Assembly: GCF_001613445.1 (NCBI RefSeq)
Contig: NZ_BDCJ01000012.1
Coordinates: 248,001-312,000, forward strand
Source: Nocardia grenadensis NBRC 108939
GTDB lineage: Bacteria > Actinomycetota > Actinomycetes > Mycobacteriales > Mycobacteriaceae
Length of the DNA stretch: 64,000 nucleotides
Reading direction: 5' to 3'
The position numbers and the translations under genes are program-made. The notes beneath the pieces are model-generated. The model saw nothing but the letters and a program-made list of their open reading frames with translations. It was not told the origin of the DNA and did not search any database. The first letter of the stretch is position 1. The number at the start of each line of letters is the position of its first letter. Shown piece after piece: positions 24,775-33,220 of this stretch.

Positions 24775-25419
24775 ATGCCCCGTACGCGAGTGCACAACCT
24801 CTTCGTCTCCTCGGATGGGTATGCCGCCGGTGATCATGTGACATTCGAGGCGCCGATCGGCGGAGCTCAGGCGCTCTTCGGCAAGTTCGATGGCCGCGTC
24901 ATCCACGGCATTCACGGAATCGACGAACCGGTGACCGTCGACCGTGCCATGTTCAGCATGTGGGGCCAAGGCATCGGGGCGGAGATCATGGGTCGTCGCA
25001 AGTTCGGCCCGCAGGCGGGCGAATGGCCGGACGACGGCTGGACGGGATGGTGGGGAGATGCGCCGCCCTTCCACACTCCGGTCTTCGTGCTGACCCATTA
25101 CCCGCGCGAAGCGATCGAGTTCGACAACGGCACCAGTTTCCACTTCGTGGATGCCGCACCGCAGGAGGCGCTTCGCTTGGCCCAAGAGGCAGCCGGCGGG
25201 TTGGACGTCCGGATCGGTGGTGGGCCGTCCACCGTGAGCGAGTTCCTCCAGGCCGATCTCATCGATTTTCTGCACGTGTCGATCATTCCGATCGTGCTCG
25301 GTGCCGGTGTGCGGATCTGGGATCACCTCACCGGCCTGGAAGAGCGATTCAGCGTCGAGTCCATCAGTACATCCAGCGGTCTGACGCACCAGCTGTGGAA
25401 CCGGAACCGTCGCGAGTGA
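24775..25419 (+). CDS. Dihydrofolate reductase-family protein (RibD C-terminal domain type)
   Basis: 214 residues. The N-terminus HNLFVSSDGYAAG and the segments EIMGRRKFGP, VFVLTHYPREAIEF, DVRIGGGPSTVSEFLQADLI and DFLHVSIIPIVLGAGVRIWD are typical of the RibD/DHFR-like NADPH-dependent reductases widespread in actinobacteria. The substrate is unknown; most are not true folate enzymes. GGAG lies 6 nt before the ATG. Codon use is slightly less GC-biased than in the core genes. A broken HxlR regulator faces it, so its control may have been lost. Confidence 0.87.
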   Translation: MPRTRVHNLFVSSDGYAAGDHVTFEAPIGGAQALFGKFDGRVIHGIHGIDEPVTVDRAMFSMWGQGIGAEIMGRRKFGPQAGEWPDDGWTGWWGDAPPFHTPVFVLTHYPREAIEFDNGTSFHFVDAAPQEALRLAQEAAGGLDVRIGGGPSTVSEFLQADLIDFLHVSIIPIVLGAGVRIWDHLTGLEERFSVESISTSSGLTHQLWNRNRRE

Positions 25420-25494
25420 GGGTGTTGCTCCACGCGCTGTATCACCGCTGAGCTGCGCCGGTCGATGTGCTCGAATCGGCTGGAGGGATGACCG

Positions 25495-26331
25495 ATGGCC
25501 AGGACTGTCATTGATCTGGACGAGGAGATCGTCGAGCAGGCGATGCGGGTATACGGGGTGAAGACCAAGGCAGCGGTAGTACGGGCGGCGATGGAGGAGG
25601 GCGTGAAGCTGCGGCTACGCCGGGAGTTGTTCGACGCCATCGACGAGGGTGAGTTCGAGGATGTGTTCGCGGAGATCCGGTCACAGACCGAGCCGCGGAA
25701 GCCGGACAGCCCACTCGAGCGTGGAAAGTCCCGTACGACCATCGACGATCTGGGAATCCATTTCCTGCACCGCCGATCCGCTCGGCCGCATGCCACGCCG
25801 CTGATCCTGACGCCCGGCTGGCCGGGCAGCATCGCCGAGTTCGTCGATGTAATAGACGAGTTGGCAGATCCGAGAGATGCGGCCACACCGGCATTTCACG
25901 TCGTTGCGCCCTCTCTGCCGGGCTTCGGCTACAGCGACAAGCCGGCCACCACCGGATGGGGAACCGAAAAGATCGCGGCTGCCTGGGGCGAACTCATGGC
26001 GAGGCTCGGCTACCGCAGGTTCGCAGCCCACGGTGGCGACTGGGGCGGGAATATCACCCACGGTTCTCGGCGGCAGGTTCCCGGCGCACGTTCTCGGCAT
26101 CCACACCCTGTTCGCCGAGGCACCGCCCGGGCTGACAACGGAAGGGCTGACGGCGGCCGAACGCGGATGGACCGAGGAAACCCGCCAATTCTGGCGCCAC
26201 CGCGCGGCATACGCGAAGCAGCAGGCGACCCGACCGCAAATGGAGAACATTTTCCGTCGCTGGAGGTTCCCGAGTATTTCGTCAAGGACCTGCAGGAAGG
26301 CCTCGCGGCAATACTGGCCGCCGATCGGTGA
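25495..26331 (+). pseudogene. Chimeric frame: VapB antitoxin fused to a frameshifted epoxide hydrolase
   Basis: Residues 1-67 are an intact-looking VapB (MARTVIDLDEEIVEQAMRVY, KTKAAVVRAAMEEGVKLRLR). From about residue 80 the frame becomes an EphA-like epoxide hydrolase that has lost its N-terminal EHN domain: IHFLHRRSARPHATPLILTP, GWPGSIAEFVDVI, SLPGFGYSDKP, HGGDWGGNI with the nucleophile Asp. Near 26060 the coding moves to another frame (VLGIHTLFAEAPPGL, FWRHRAAYAKQQATRPQ). A middle portion is then missing, and the first frame resumes with EHFPSLEVPEYFVKDLQEGL, the C-terminal catalytic His region. The hydrolase is dead. The VapB part might still be made; no VapC follows. Confidence 0.75.
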
Positions 26332-26521
26332 ACACGACTGCTGGGCGCCGGGCCCCGGACTCGATCCGGGGATGACCGGCGGCTACCGGAGTGCCGCAAT
26401 GAGCCGGTCGCGGCGCATCGGTCCCGTAGCGCGGTACGCGGCAAGTGCGGATATGCGAGTGGGCCGTAATCGCCCGGCCGACTGCCGGTGATCATCCATC
26501 GAACGGTGCCAGGATTATACG

Positions 26522-27523
26522 ATGACAGCTGCCAGGAGCGTCCGTTATCAGGAACTTTCGGCTCATCTGGCCGCTCGCAGCGACATCGAACTTGCCGCGC
26601 TCATGGAAACGGGGCAGACCGATACCATAGGAGTGGGTGGGGGTTCGGCAGTCCTCGACATCGACGGCGTGCCGGTGTTCACCAAGCGGATCCCGCTGAC
26701 CGACCGGGAACTCGCGCACCGCGGCTCCACCGCGAATCTGTTCGGCCTGCCGGTGTTCTGCCAATACGGTATCGCCGGCCCGAGTTTCAACGCCTGGCGC
26801 GAGCTGGCCGCGAACATCCTCGTCACCGAGGGTGTTCTGGCCGGTGGGACACAATCGTTCCCGATGCTCTACCACTGGCGGGTGCTCCCCGGCCGCTCGC
26901 CGATCGCCGCCGAACACGCCGACGTAGATTCTGTGGTCGCCGCCTATGACGGGTGCCCGGCTGTGCGTGCGCGTCTCGAAGCACTGGCCGCCGCAGCGTC
27001 GAGCCTCGTGCTGTTCTGCGAATACATCCCGCGGCCGTTGCCGGACTGGCTGCGCGAGCACCCGGAAGGCAAGGCCGCCACGGTCGAACAGCAATTCTCG
27101 GAGATCGTGACATTCCTGCGTGATCGTCAGCTACTGCACATGGACGGCCACTTCGGCAACATGCGCACCGACGGGCAGCGGATCTATCTCACCGATTTCG
27201 GACTTGCTACCTCGCCGCGTTTCGAGCTGTCGCCGGCCGAACGTGACTTCGCCGAAAGCCATGCCACTCATGACGCCTGCTACGCCGCAATGCGACTGGT
27301 CAACTGGTTGGTGAGCGATGTCTGTGGGATATCGGCGGCCGACGGTGGCCCTGCCGCCCGTAACGAGTACGTACTTCGATGCGCCGCCGGCCACATCCCG
27401 GACGACGTGTCGCCGGTGGTGGCCTCGATCCTGACCCGCCACGCACCTGCCGCCGCGCGGATGAACGCCTTCTACCGAAAATTGTTTGGTGGTGATATCT
27501 ACGCGGAATACCCGGGCGGGTAG
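26522..27523 (+). CDS. Kinase-like protein of unknown substrate
   Basis: 333 residues with protein-kinase/phosphotransferase signatures: a Gly-rich loop GVGGGSAVLDIDG (37-49) followed by VFTKRI with Lys55, a catalytic loop HMDGHFGN (206-213, H-x-D-x-H-x-x-N) and the metal motif TDFGLAT (DFG at 225-227). The loop is closer to aminoglycoside/choline-kinase-type folds than to Hanks kinases (inference). No transmembrane or sensor domain. AGGA lies 7 nt before the ATG. No neighbouring gene suggests a substrate. It sits inside the region bracketed by ychF-tail copies and may be a defence, toxin-inactivation or resistance enzyme, none of which can be shown here. Confidence 0.7.
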   Translation: MTAARSVRYQELSAHLAARSDIELAALMETGQTDTIGVGGGSAVLDIDGVPVFTKRIPLTDRELAHRGSTANLFGLPVFCQYGIAGPSFNAWRELAANILVTEGVLAGGTQSFPMLYHWRVLPGRSPIAAEHADVDSVVAAYDGCPAVRARLEALAAAASSLVLFCEYIPRPLPDWLREHPEGKAATVEQQFSEIVTFLRDRQLLHMDGHFGNMRTDGQRIYLTDFGLATSPRFELSPAERDFAESHATHDACYAAMRLVNWLVSDVCGISAADGGPAARNEYVLRCAAGHIPDDVSPVVASILTRHAPAAARMNAFYRKLFGGDIYAEYPGG

Positions 27524-27701
27524 GCCGGGTCGGTGCCGCTCGCTTGCGCGATAATTGCTGAGCGGGCGCCCGCTGCTGTCCCGGCCCCTACTGATCTCCA
27601 TCGGGAGAATCGGTGGGAGCGGTCGTAGGTTCAAAGCGTTCGCTGCGGCAGCGGGGGGGCGGCGTGCTCGGGAGAGTGGGTGCCGCGGGCCGTTCTGTGT
27701 T

Positions 27702-28019
27702 TCAGGCCTGGATGACCTCGATCCTCGTCAGTGCGTTGAACGAGTCGCAACTGGCCCAGGACTGGTTCTGCCCGTACTGCACCGGGCCGTACTTCCAGTA
27801 GGTGAACGGAACCGGCCACGCGACGCAGGTGAGTTTCACCTGGTGCCAGGTCGGCAGCTCGCAATTGGCCATCCCGCCGGTATTGAAAACGTTGTAGACG
27901 TGACAGTTCGCCTGCCCCACTGGTACGTCGGCCCGGGCCACGCCACCACCGGCGAGCACGGTGGCCGCGGTCGCGCCGGCCACAACGGCACCGGCCGCAA
28001 GTCGCTTCGCAGAGAGCAT
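27702..28019 (-). CDS. Small secreted four-cysteine protein
   Basis: 105 residues. A clear Sec signal peptide covers residues 1-30 (hydrophobic AAGAVVAGATAATVLAGGG, cleavage after ARA). The mature part is about 75 residues with cysteines 39, 53, 65 and 91, probably two disulfides, and many aromatics (WHQVKLTCVAWPVPFTYWKY). AGGAGG lies 8 nt before the ATG. I do not recognise a named family, although small Cys-containing exported proteins of this kind are common in Nocardia and Streptomyces. A secreted binding protein or inhibitor would fit its size; that is a guess. Confidence 0.75.
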   Translation of the reverse strand: MLSAKRLAAGAVVAGATAATVLAGGGVARADVPVGQANCHVYNVFNTGGMANCELPTWHQVKLTCVAWPVPFTYWKYGPVQYGQNQSWASCDSFNALTRIEVIQA

Positions 28020-28217
28020 TGTCGAACCTCCTGGTTTGATGTTGTATGAACACATCGCACAGGAATCGCGCTTGTTACCCGAACCGTTCATAACGTTAAC
28101 CATCGGATCGCTGACAAGGCCGAATGCACCCCGTGCCGCCGCTGGATATCGCTCGGCGAACGCAAGACTCCGGCCGCGGGTGCGGCGCGGCCGACGTGGT
28201 CGCCGCTGCGAGCCCGC
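28020..28217. other. Upstream region of the small secreted protein
   Basis: About 200 nt without a gene. It contains gttacccgaaccgttcat followed by AACGTT (28092-28097), somewhat AT-rich and a likely promoter area for the minus-strand gene. Nothing else is recognisable before the ychF-tail copy begins. Confidence 0.35.
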
Positions 28218-28348
28218 GTTCGTGGCGGTATCCATGGCTGCGGCGAAGGGCGGCGGGCAAGGTCGGAGAGACAGGCAGGACCACGTCGTGGCCGACGGCG
28301 GCGTGGTACCGGCCGGCAGCGACGTGATGGAGTTCCGGTATGGATGAA
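28218..28348 (+). repeat. Third, longer degenerate copy of the ychF 3' end
   Basis: Positions 28218-28309 align with ychF 23026-23116, with scattered substitutions and small indels. One reading gives VSMAAAKGGGQG then DHVVADGGVV, against YchF GSMAAAKAAGKV and DYVMADGDVV. A further piece, gacgtgatggagttccggta (28321-28340), repeats the very end of the gene. It closes the mosaic region; the acetyltransferase start lies inside its last bases. Confidence 0.75.
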
Positions 28349-28819
28349 AGCCTGCGAGCGGAGACGAGCCCGTCGCCACGATCACGCCTGCGTGACTGTC
28401 TCGGTGCGGCCGAGTACGGCCGTTTGGTCGATGTGTGGCGCGGTGCGGTGGTGGCGACCCACCACTTTCTGGCGGAAGACGACCGCGTGGACATCGAGAG
28501 TCGGTTGATCGATACGTACTTTCCCCAGGTCCGGCTCACGGTCATGGAGGTCGACGGAAGAGTGGTCGCTTTTTCCGGGACGGCCGGCGACAGCCTCGAA
28601 ATGCTTTTCGTTGCGGCCGACGCCCGGGGGTGCGGTGCCGGAAGCGAGTTGCTCGCACACGCGGTCCGCGAACAGGGGGTGCGGCGGGTCGACGTGAACG
28701 AACAGAATGAACAGGCGGTGCGCTTCTATACGCGGCGTGGGTTCGTGGTCGCCGGACGCAGTGACCACGACGAAGCGGGAAGGCCGTATCCGCTACTGCA
28801 TATGACCCTGGAAGAGTGA
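28340..28819 (+). CDS. GNAT acetyltransferase of the YjaB type
   Basis: 159 residues. The sequence follows E. coli YjaB closely in pattern: VDVWRGAVVATHHFLAEDD at the N-terminus, LEMLFVAADARGCGAGSELL (acetyl-CoA loop), VDVNEQNEQAVRFYTRRGF and GRSDHDEAGRPYPLLHMTL. YjaB is a cytosolic N-acetyltransferase of poorly defined substrate. The first 15-18 residues (MDESLRAETSPSPRS) do not look conserved and derive partly from the ychF-tail repeat, so the start codon at 28340 may have been supplied by the insertion. No strong ribosome site was seen. Confidence 0.85.
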   Translation: MDESLRAETSPSPRSRLRDCLGAAEYGRLVDVWRGAVVATHHFLAEDDRVDIESRLIDTYFPQVRLTVMEVDGRVVAFSGTAGDSLEMLFVAADARGCGAGSELLAHAVREQGVRRVDVNEQNEQAVRFYTRRGFVVAGRSDHDEAGRPYPLLHMTLEE

Positions 28820-29004
28820 AGCCGGGGCGATCGCTGCCCGAGCCGCTGACGTTTCTTCAAGACACAGGTCGTGGCAGCCGCGCGGAGTAGTGCCGCGGAT
28901 CGTCACCCGTTCGCCGATCCGCGCCCGAGAACGCGAGGCACGGCAATGCGGATTCTGATCTTCGACGCCGGCATCGCCGAGTCGTCATTGCCGGAACCTG
29001 CGGC

Positions 29005-29604
29005 TCAGCCGGCCGGAGAGTCCGCGTCGCGAGGGCGGGCACGCTTCAGGGTGCCGACACTCAGGGATCCGCTCGGGGTGGTCCGCAGCTCTTTCTCCGC
29101 TGTGCGGACATAGCCGACGGGATCCTTGTCGACCGGGCGGACGCCCGCGTAGTTCCGCGCCTCGTACGCGGCGAAGGCGACGGCCAGGCGATGGCGATGC
29201 GACAACCCCGACAGACGGCGGAAATCGGTCAGGCCCTCGCGCTCTTCCTCGGCCATATGGTCGCTGTTGGCCGTGTTCGCCGCCGCCACGGCCGTGTACC
29301 AGTCATCGCTGCCGACCCGATGACGTGCCACTTCGGCGACCGCGTCCCTGATGTCGTTGTGGTCGTGGACAGCGTCGATGGTCTCCGCCTCCACTCCGGC
29401 CGTGCGCCGGGCCGCGATACCCACCTGGAGGAGCGCGGGATAGAAGATCTCCTCCTCCGCCTGCGCGTGGAGTTCGAGGAAGGCCGCCAGCCTGTTCCAG
29501 ATCGCGGAGAGCACGCCGGTCTCCCGGCGATCGATCTGTTCCAGGATCGCGAAGAGCCGCCGCTGCTCGTGGTGGTCGTCGAGGATCAGCTGGGTTATGT
29601 CCAC
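29005..29604 (-). CDS. Hemerythrin HHE-domain protein
   Basis: 199 residues. The four-helix bundle ligands are visible: His in LILDDHHEQRRLF, His/Glu in FLELHAQAEEEIFYPAL, His in DAVHDHNDIRDAV and His/Glu in NSDHMAEEEREGL. These bind a di-iron centre for O2, NO or peroxide sensing or handling. The C-terminal 60 residues are extra. Start at GTG 29604 with GGGAGGG 5 nt upstream. No operon partner is evident. Confidence 0.87.
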   Translation of the reverse strand: MDITQLILDDHHEQRRLFAILEQIDRRETGVLSAIWNRLAAFLELHAQAEEEIFYPALLQVGIAARRTAGVEAETIDAVHDHNDIRDAVAEVARHRVGSDDWYTAVAAANTANSDHMAEEEREGLTDFRRLSGLSHRHRLAVAFAAYEARNYAGVRPVDKDPVGYVRTAEKELRTTPSGSLSVGTLKRARPRDADSPAG

Positions 29605-29813
29605 AATCCCTCCCTGCTACCGCGTATCGGGTCGGTATCGAACATCAGGACGCGATGTCTCCCGGACAGTCGGTGTGTCCATCGGGGTGCCGACGATAAC
29701 GCACTGCCGGGCTGCCCGGCTGCCAACGTACCGGCGGCTGCCTCGCGTCCGCCCGAAGATCGAGCACGAGAGCGCGGTCCGGGCGTCGGTGGCCGTGCGC
29801 GGTTCGGCCGAAT

Positions 29814-30718
29814 TCATCCTGCGCTCCCGTCCGCCAGCTCGCGGACTGCCTCGGCGAGCGGCTTCCACGCGTGTTCGGGCAGGTCGTGCCCCATTCCGGG
29901 AAGTACGAGCAGACGAGCGCCGGGTATGCGGGACGCGATGGCACGTGCGGTGCCGGGCTTGATGAGGGGGTCGTCTTCGCCGTGCACTACCAGGGTGGGC
30001 CGGGTGATCTCGGTGATCGGCGGGCCGCTCCACTGTGCCCCGATCTGCCGGCTCTGGGCCTGCGCGTCGTGGATTCCGCTGTCCGGCCGGGCTGCCAACC
30101 GCGCTCGTACAGCGGCTTCGTCGAACTCGTGGCGCGGTGAGGCGAGCAGTTTCGCTACCGTGACGCCTGCGTCGATCGCGCCGTCCGGGGTGTCGGGGAA
30201 CTGCACCCGGGCGAATTTCGCGAGGGTGCGCAACCGGATATAGCGGAGGGCGCGCAGTCCGGTGACGTCGCCGGGGACAGCGTCGGCCGAGGTGACCGCA
30301 CCCGGCCGGGGTGCCGGAGGGCGAGGCGCTGCACCACCGCGCCGCCGAGGGATACCCCGAGTACATGTGCCGAGTGCCAGCCCAGTTCGTCGAGCACCGC
30401 GACCGCGTCGTCCGTCATGTCTTCGGCGGTGTAGTTCGCACCGCGCCGGGTGAGCAGCGCCGTGATGGGGTTTCGTACGGCCGTCGGCGGCAGGTGGGTG
30501 GATTCGCCGCCGTCGCGCTGGTCGTATCGCGCCACGGCGAAACCGTGTTCGGTCAGTTGCTCGCAGAATCCGTCGGGGATCCAGTGCCGGTTCGCACCCA
30601 GCCCGGTGGCGATCAGCAGCGGTTCCCCGCCTCGCTCCGGCATGTACCGGTCGAACGCGAGGCGTACCGCGCCGTTCCGCGCCCAGCCTCGCGGTTCCCA
30701 GGCTCCTTGTGCCGGCAT
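29814..30718 (-). pseudogene. Alpha/beta hydrolase interrupted by a frameshift
   Basis: The 5' part (from ATG 30718, with GGGAGG upstream) encodes LLIATGLGANRHWIPDGF, the nucleophile elbow GVSLGGAVVQRLALRHPGR and then loses frame near 30300. The 3' part, in another frame, continues with AVPGDVTGLRALRYIRLRT, then VVHGEDDPLIKPG (acid) and GMGHDLPEH (catalytic His). All triad elements are present but split, probably by a short deletion after HPGRVRS. A sequencing error is possible. It is divergent from a TetR gene and was likely regulated by it. Confidence 0.75.
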
Positions 30719-30738
30719 TCGGTACCTCCCATAAAAGT

Positions 30739-30761
30739 GTTCACTGAACGCAGTTTAGAAT
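30739..30761 (+). promoter_or_regulatory. Divergent tetR/hydrolase control region with an 11-bp palindrome
   Basis: GTTCACTGAAC (30739-30749) is a perfect palindrome around one central base. TAGAAT (30756-30761) is a good -10 for tetR, whose GTG is 40 nt downstream. The palindrome lies 21 nt from the hydrolase ATG on the other strand, well placed to repress both genes. Confidence 0.5.
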
Positions 30762-30800
30762 AGGGCCTGGCAGGCGCCGTTGAACAGAGGGGTAGGGCGA

Positions 30801-31496
30801 GTGGCACAGTCCGGGAAGACCGACCTGACGGTCTGGGAGCGATCCGACGGCAGGCGCGGACCCGCCCCCGCGCACAGCCGGGAGGAACTCGCGGCCGCCG
30901 CCATCGAACTCGCCGGGCAGGGCGGGTTGGCCGCTGTGTCCACGCGCCGGATCGCGCAGCGGCTCGGGGTGAGCCAATCGGCGTTGTATCGCTACGTATC
31001 CGGCCGGGACGATGTACTCGACCTCATGGCCGACGTCGCCGCCGGCGAGATGGACTTCGGGGTGGCGCTGACCGGCGCGGTGATCGACGACCTCACCGCA
31101 CTGGGCGTCCGGGCGAAGAATGTGTACCTGAAATATCCGTGGCTGGCCGATATTCCGGTCGAGCCGTTACGCCTCGGCCCGCGCGGTATCGACTATCTCG
31201 AGTACGCGCTCCGGGCAATGGCCTCCGTCGATGTGTCCGAACAGGTGAAACTGCAAACAGTCGCGGTACTGAACGCGCTCGCCCAGCAGTTCGCTCGCGC
31301 CGAGTTCGCCGAGTGGACCGCGAACAAATCGCGCCGTACCGCCCAGGTGGCGTATGTGCACAGGGCCGCCGAGGCGGGCGGTCATCCGTATCTGGCGGCA
31401 GCGCTCGCCGCCTCGAACCGTGACGCGGAGCATCCGGGTGACCTTTTCGAACTCTTACTGGGCCGAGTGCTCACGGGTCTGCTGGCAGCGAACTGA
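30801..31496 (+). CDS. TetR-family repressor (TetR C-terminal type)
   Basis: 231 residues. The helix-turn-helix is LAAVSTRRIAQRLGVSQSAL followed by YRYVSGRDDVLDLM (about residues 40-75), the pattern of tetracycline-repressor-like regulators with a long ligand-binding C-domain. I prefer GTG 30801, which has GAGGGG 8 nt upstream, to the TTG at 30780. It is divergent from the broken hydrolase. The ligand is unknown. The downstream MFS gene is on the opposite strand, so it is not co-transcribed. Confidence 0.87.
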   Translation: MAQSGKTDLTVWERSDGRRGPAPAHSREELAAAAIELAGQGGLAAVSTRRIAQRLGVSQSALYRYVSGRDDVLDLMADVAAGEMDFGVALTGAVIDDLTALGVRAKNVYLKYPWLADIPVEPLRLGPRGIDYLEYALRAMASVDVSEQVKLQTVAVLNALAQQFARAEFAEWTANKSRRTAQVAYVHRAAEAGGHPYLAAALAASNRDAEHPGDLFELLLGRVLTGLLAAN

Positions 31497-31572
31497 ACTG
31501 GGCGCCCCGAGTTCCGGCGGCGGCGTGAGCCGCGGTGAGGTTGGACTGTGAATGGTTCTCTCGTACGTGCGG

Positions 31573-32853
31573 TCAGCGGGCCGGGCTCTGCTCGATCGGG
31601 CGGCGACCGTGTGCTGCCCACACCGCGTGTACCCCCGCCGGCCCCGCGCCCCGGTCCGTCGCGATGAGCAACACCGCGCAGCCGATTCCCGACAGCACCA
31701 GGCTCGACCCGAACAGTGCCGGATACCCGAGCAGTTCACCGACCGTCCCCGCCGCGAACCCCGCGATACCCTGTACCACCACAATCGCGCAGGCCAGCAG
31801 TGTGTAGTCGCTGCCGGCATGGTCGGGATCGGCGGCGTCCATCATGAGGGTGAACACCGCCACGGTCGCGGCGCCGCCGAGGATGTGTTCGGCCAGGCTC
31901 GCGGTGACGATCAACTCGAAGCCGCCGATGCCCAGTGCGGCGAGCAGGTACAGAGCCAGGCTCAGGGTCTGTGTGACACCGCCGATCAGCAGGGCGCGTC
32001 GCCGGCCGTGCCGATAGCACAGCCAGCCGCCCAGGGCCGCGCCCGCGAGCGCGCCGGCGGAGGACAGGACCCCTTTGACCAGGGCGATCTGCCCAAGGGT
32101 GAGTCCGGTGTCGGACATGAACGGGCCGACCATCGCCGAACCCATCGAATCGCCGAATTTGAAGCCGCCGATGAGCAGGATGAACGCGAGCATGCCCGGC
32201 CGACGCAGCCGCTGCCACCATCCGATCGGCAACCGGCCCGGGCTCGACGGCGCCTTCTCCGATGTACTGCGGATCGTGGTCCGCGGTGACCACCACACCG
32301 GAATCGCCGTGAGCAGCAGCAGAAGCGACATCACGACGAACAGGACGCGCCACCCCGCGAGCGCGAAGAGCCAGAGCAGCGCGCCGCCACCGACGATCAT
32401 GCCGATCCGGTACGCGCCGACCTGGATACCGTTGCCCAGGCCGCGCTGCCGAGGACCGAGAAGTTGGACGGCGAGCCCGTCGGTGGCGACGTCCTGGGTC
32501 GCCGATATCGCGTTGACCACCGCGATGCCCACCAGCAGCCAGCGCAGGGAGGCCGACAGGTCCAGGCAGGCGAGGCCGAGCGTCACCGCCGACGCGGCGA
32601 GTTGCAGGGTCAGCAGCCACTGCCGGCGGGTGCCGTAATGGTCGACGTAGGGCGCCCACAGGAATTTCAGCGCCCACGGTGCGAACAGGATTCCGGTGGC
32701 GCTGATCTCGATCAGCGAGAACCCGGATTCGCGGAGGACCACCGGCAGCGCCTGGGTGAAGAACCCGTACGGCAGCCCCTGCGCGAAATACAGGGCGGCC
32801 AGCAGAACCAGAGTCCCGGCGGAGATCGTGCCGGAGCGGGCCATGGTTCTCAT
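31573..32853 (-). CDS. MFS transporter, PAT/AmpG-like group
   Basis: 426 residues with 12 predicted membrane helices. Near the N-terminus LYFAQGLPYGFFTQALPVVL and LFAPWALKFLWAPYVDHYG are typical of the PAT family (AmpG muropeptide permease, RhtX/FptX siderophore importers). DVATDGLAVQLLGPRQRGLG follows in TM4-5. Substrates in this group are peptidoglycan fragments, acetyl-CoA or siderophores; the sequence does not decide. The ATG at 32853 has AGGA 7 nt upstream; longer upstream frames lack membrane character. It is monocistronic. Confidence 0.85.
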   Translation of the reverse strand: MRTMARSGTISAGTLVLLAALYFAQGLPYGFFTQALPVVLRESGFSLIEISATGILFAPWALKFLWAPYVDHYGTRRQWLLTLQLAASAVTLGLACLDLSASLRWLLVGIAVVNAISATQDVATDGLAVQLLGPRQRGLGNGIQVGAYRIGMIVGGGALLWLFALAGWRVLFVVMSLLLLLTAIPVWWSPRTTIRSTSEKAPSSPGRLPIGWWQRLRRPGMLAFILLIGGFKFGDSMGSAMVGPFMSDTGLTLGQIALVKGVLSSAGALAGAALGGWLCYRHGRRRALLIGGVTQTLSLALYLLAALGIGGFELIVTASLAEHILGGAATVAVFTLMMDAADPDHAGSDYTLLACAIVVVQGIAGFAAGTVGELLGYPALFGSSLVLSGIGCAVLLIATDRGAGPAGVHAVWAAHGRRPIEQSPAR

Positions 32854-33220
32854 GCGGTCATCCTGGCAGAACTCCGCCACCGCCGGCGCCGGGGCGTGCA
32901 CCGGCGCGATCCTCGCGCGGCCTCCGTAAGTCGATGGACACGAAGGTGCCCGGCTACGCCGGGGTCGGTCGCAAGTCCTGATCCGGCCCGCAGTCCCCGG
33001 TGCTGCTGCCCGCGCGCGGTCGCCGCGTCGTGTCGGCGTCCGTCCGGAGGCGAAGACAGGCTGGATCCCGGCCCGCGATCGCGGATCGCACGCGATCGTC
33101 CCGCCGGCCGCTCGAAGCACGGCCCTGGCGGCGGAAGTCGCCCGGCCGTCGGATACGGGTACGACGCGTAGCCGGTCGTGATGGTCGGGGGCGGCGAGGC
33201 GTCGGCGCTCTACGCTCTCG
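32854..33220. other. 367-nt gap without a recognisable gene
   Basis: Lies between the start of the PAT transporter and the end of the Fic-like gene, both on the minus strand. Open frames here are only extensions of neighbours or antisense readings. It should hold the transporter promoter; no clear hexamers or repeats stand out. Confidence 0.5.

Noticed and set aside
23139..28350. Prophage, integrase or transposon genes in the island
   Set aside because: I looked for tyrosine or serine recombinase and transposase signatures on both strands and found none. The evidence for insertion rests on the repeated ychF ends and broken genes only.
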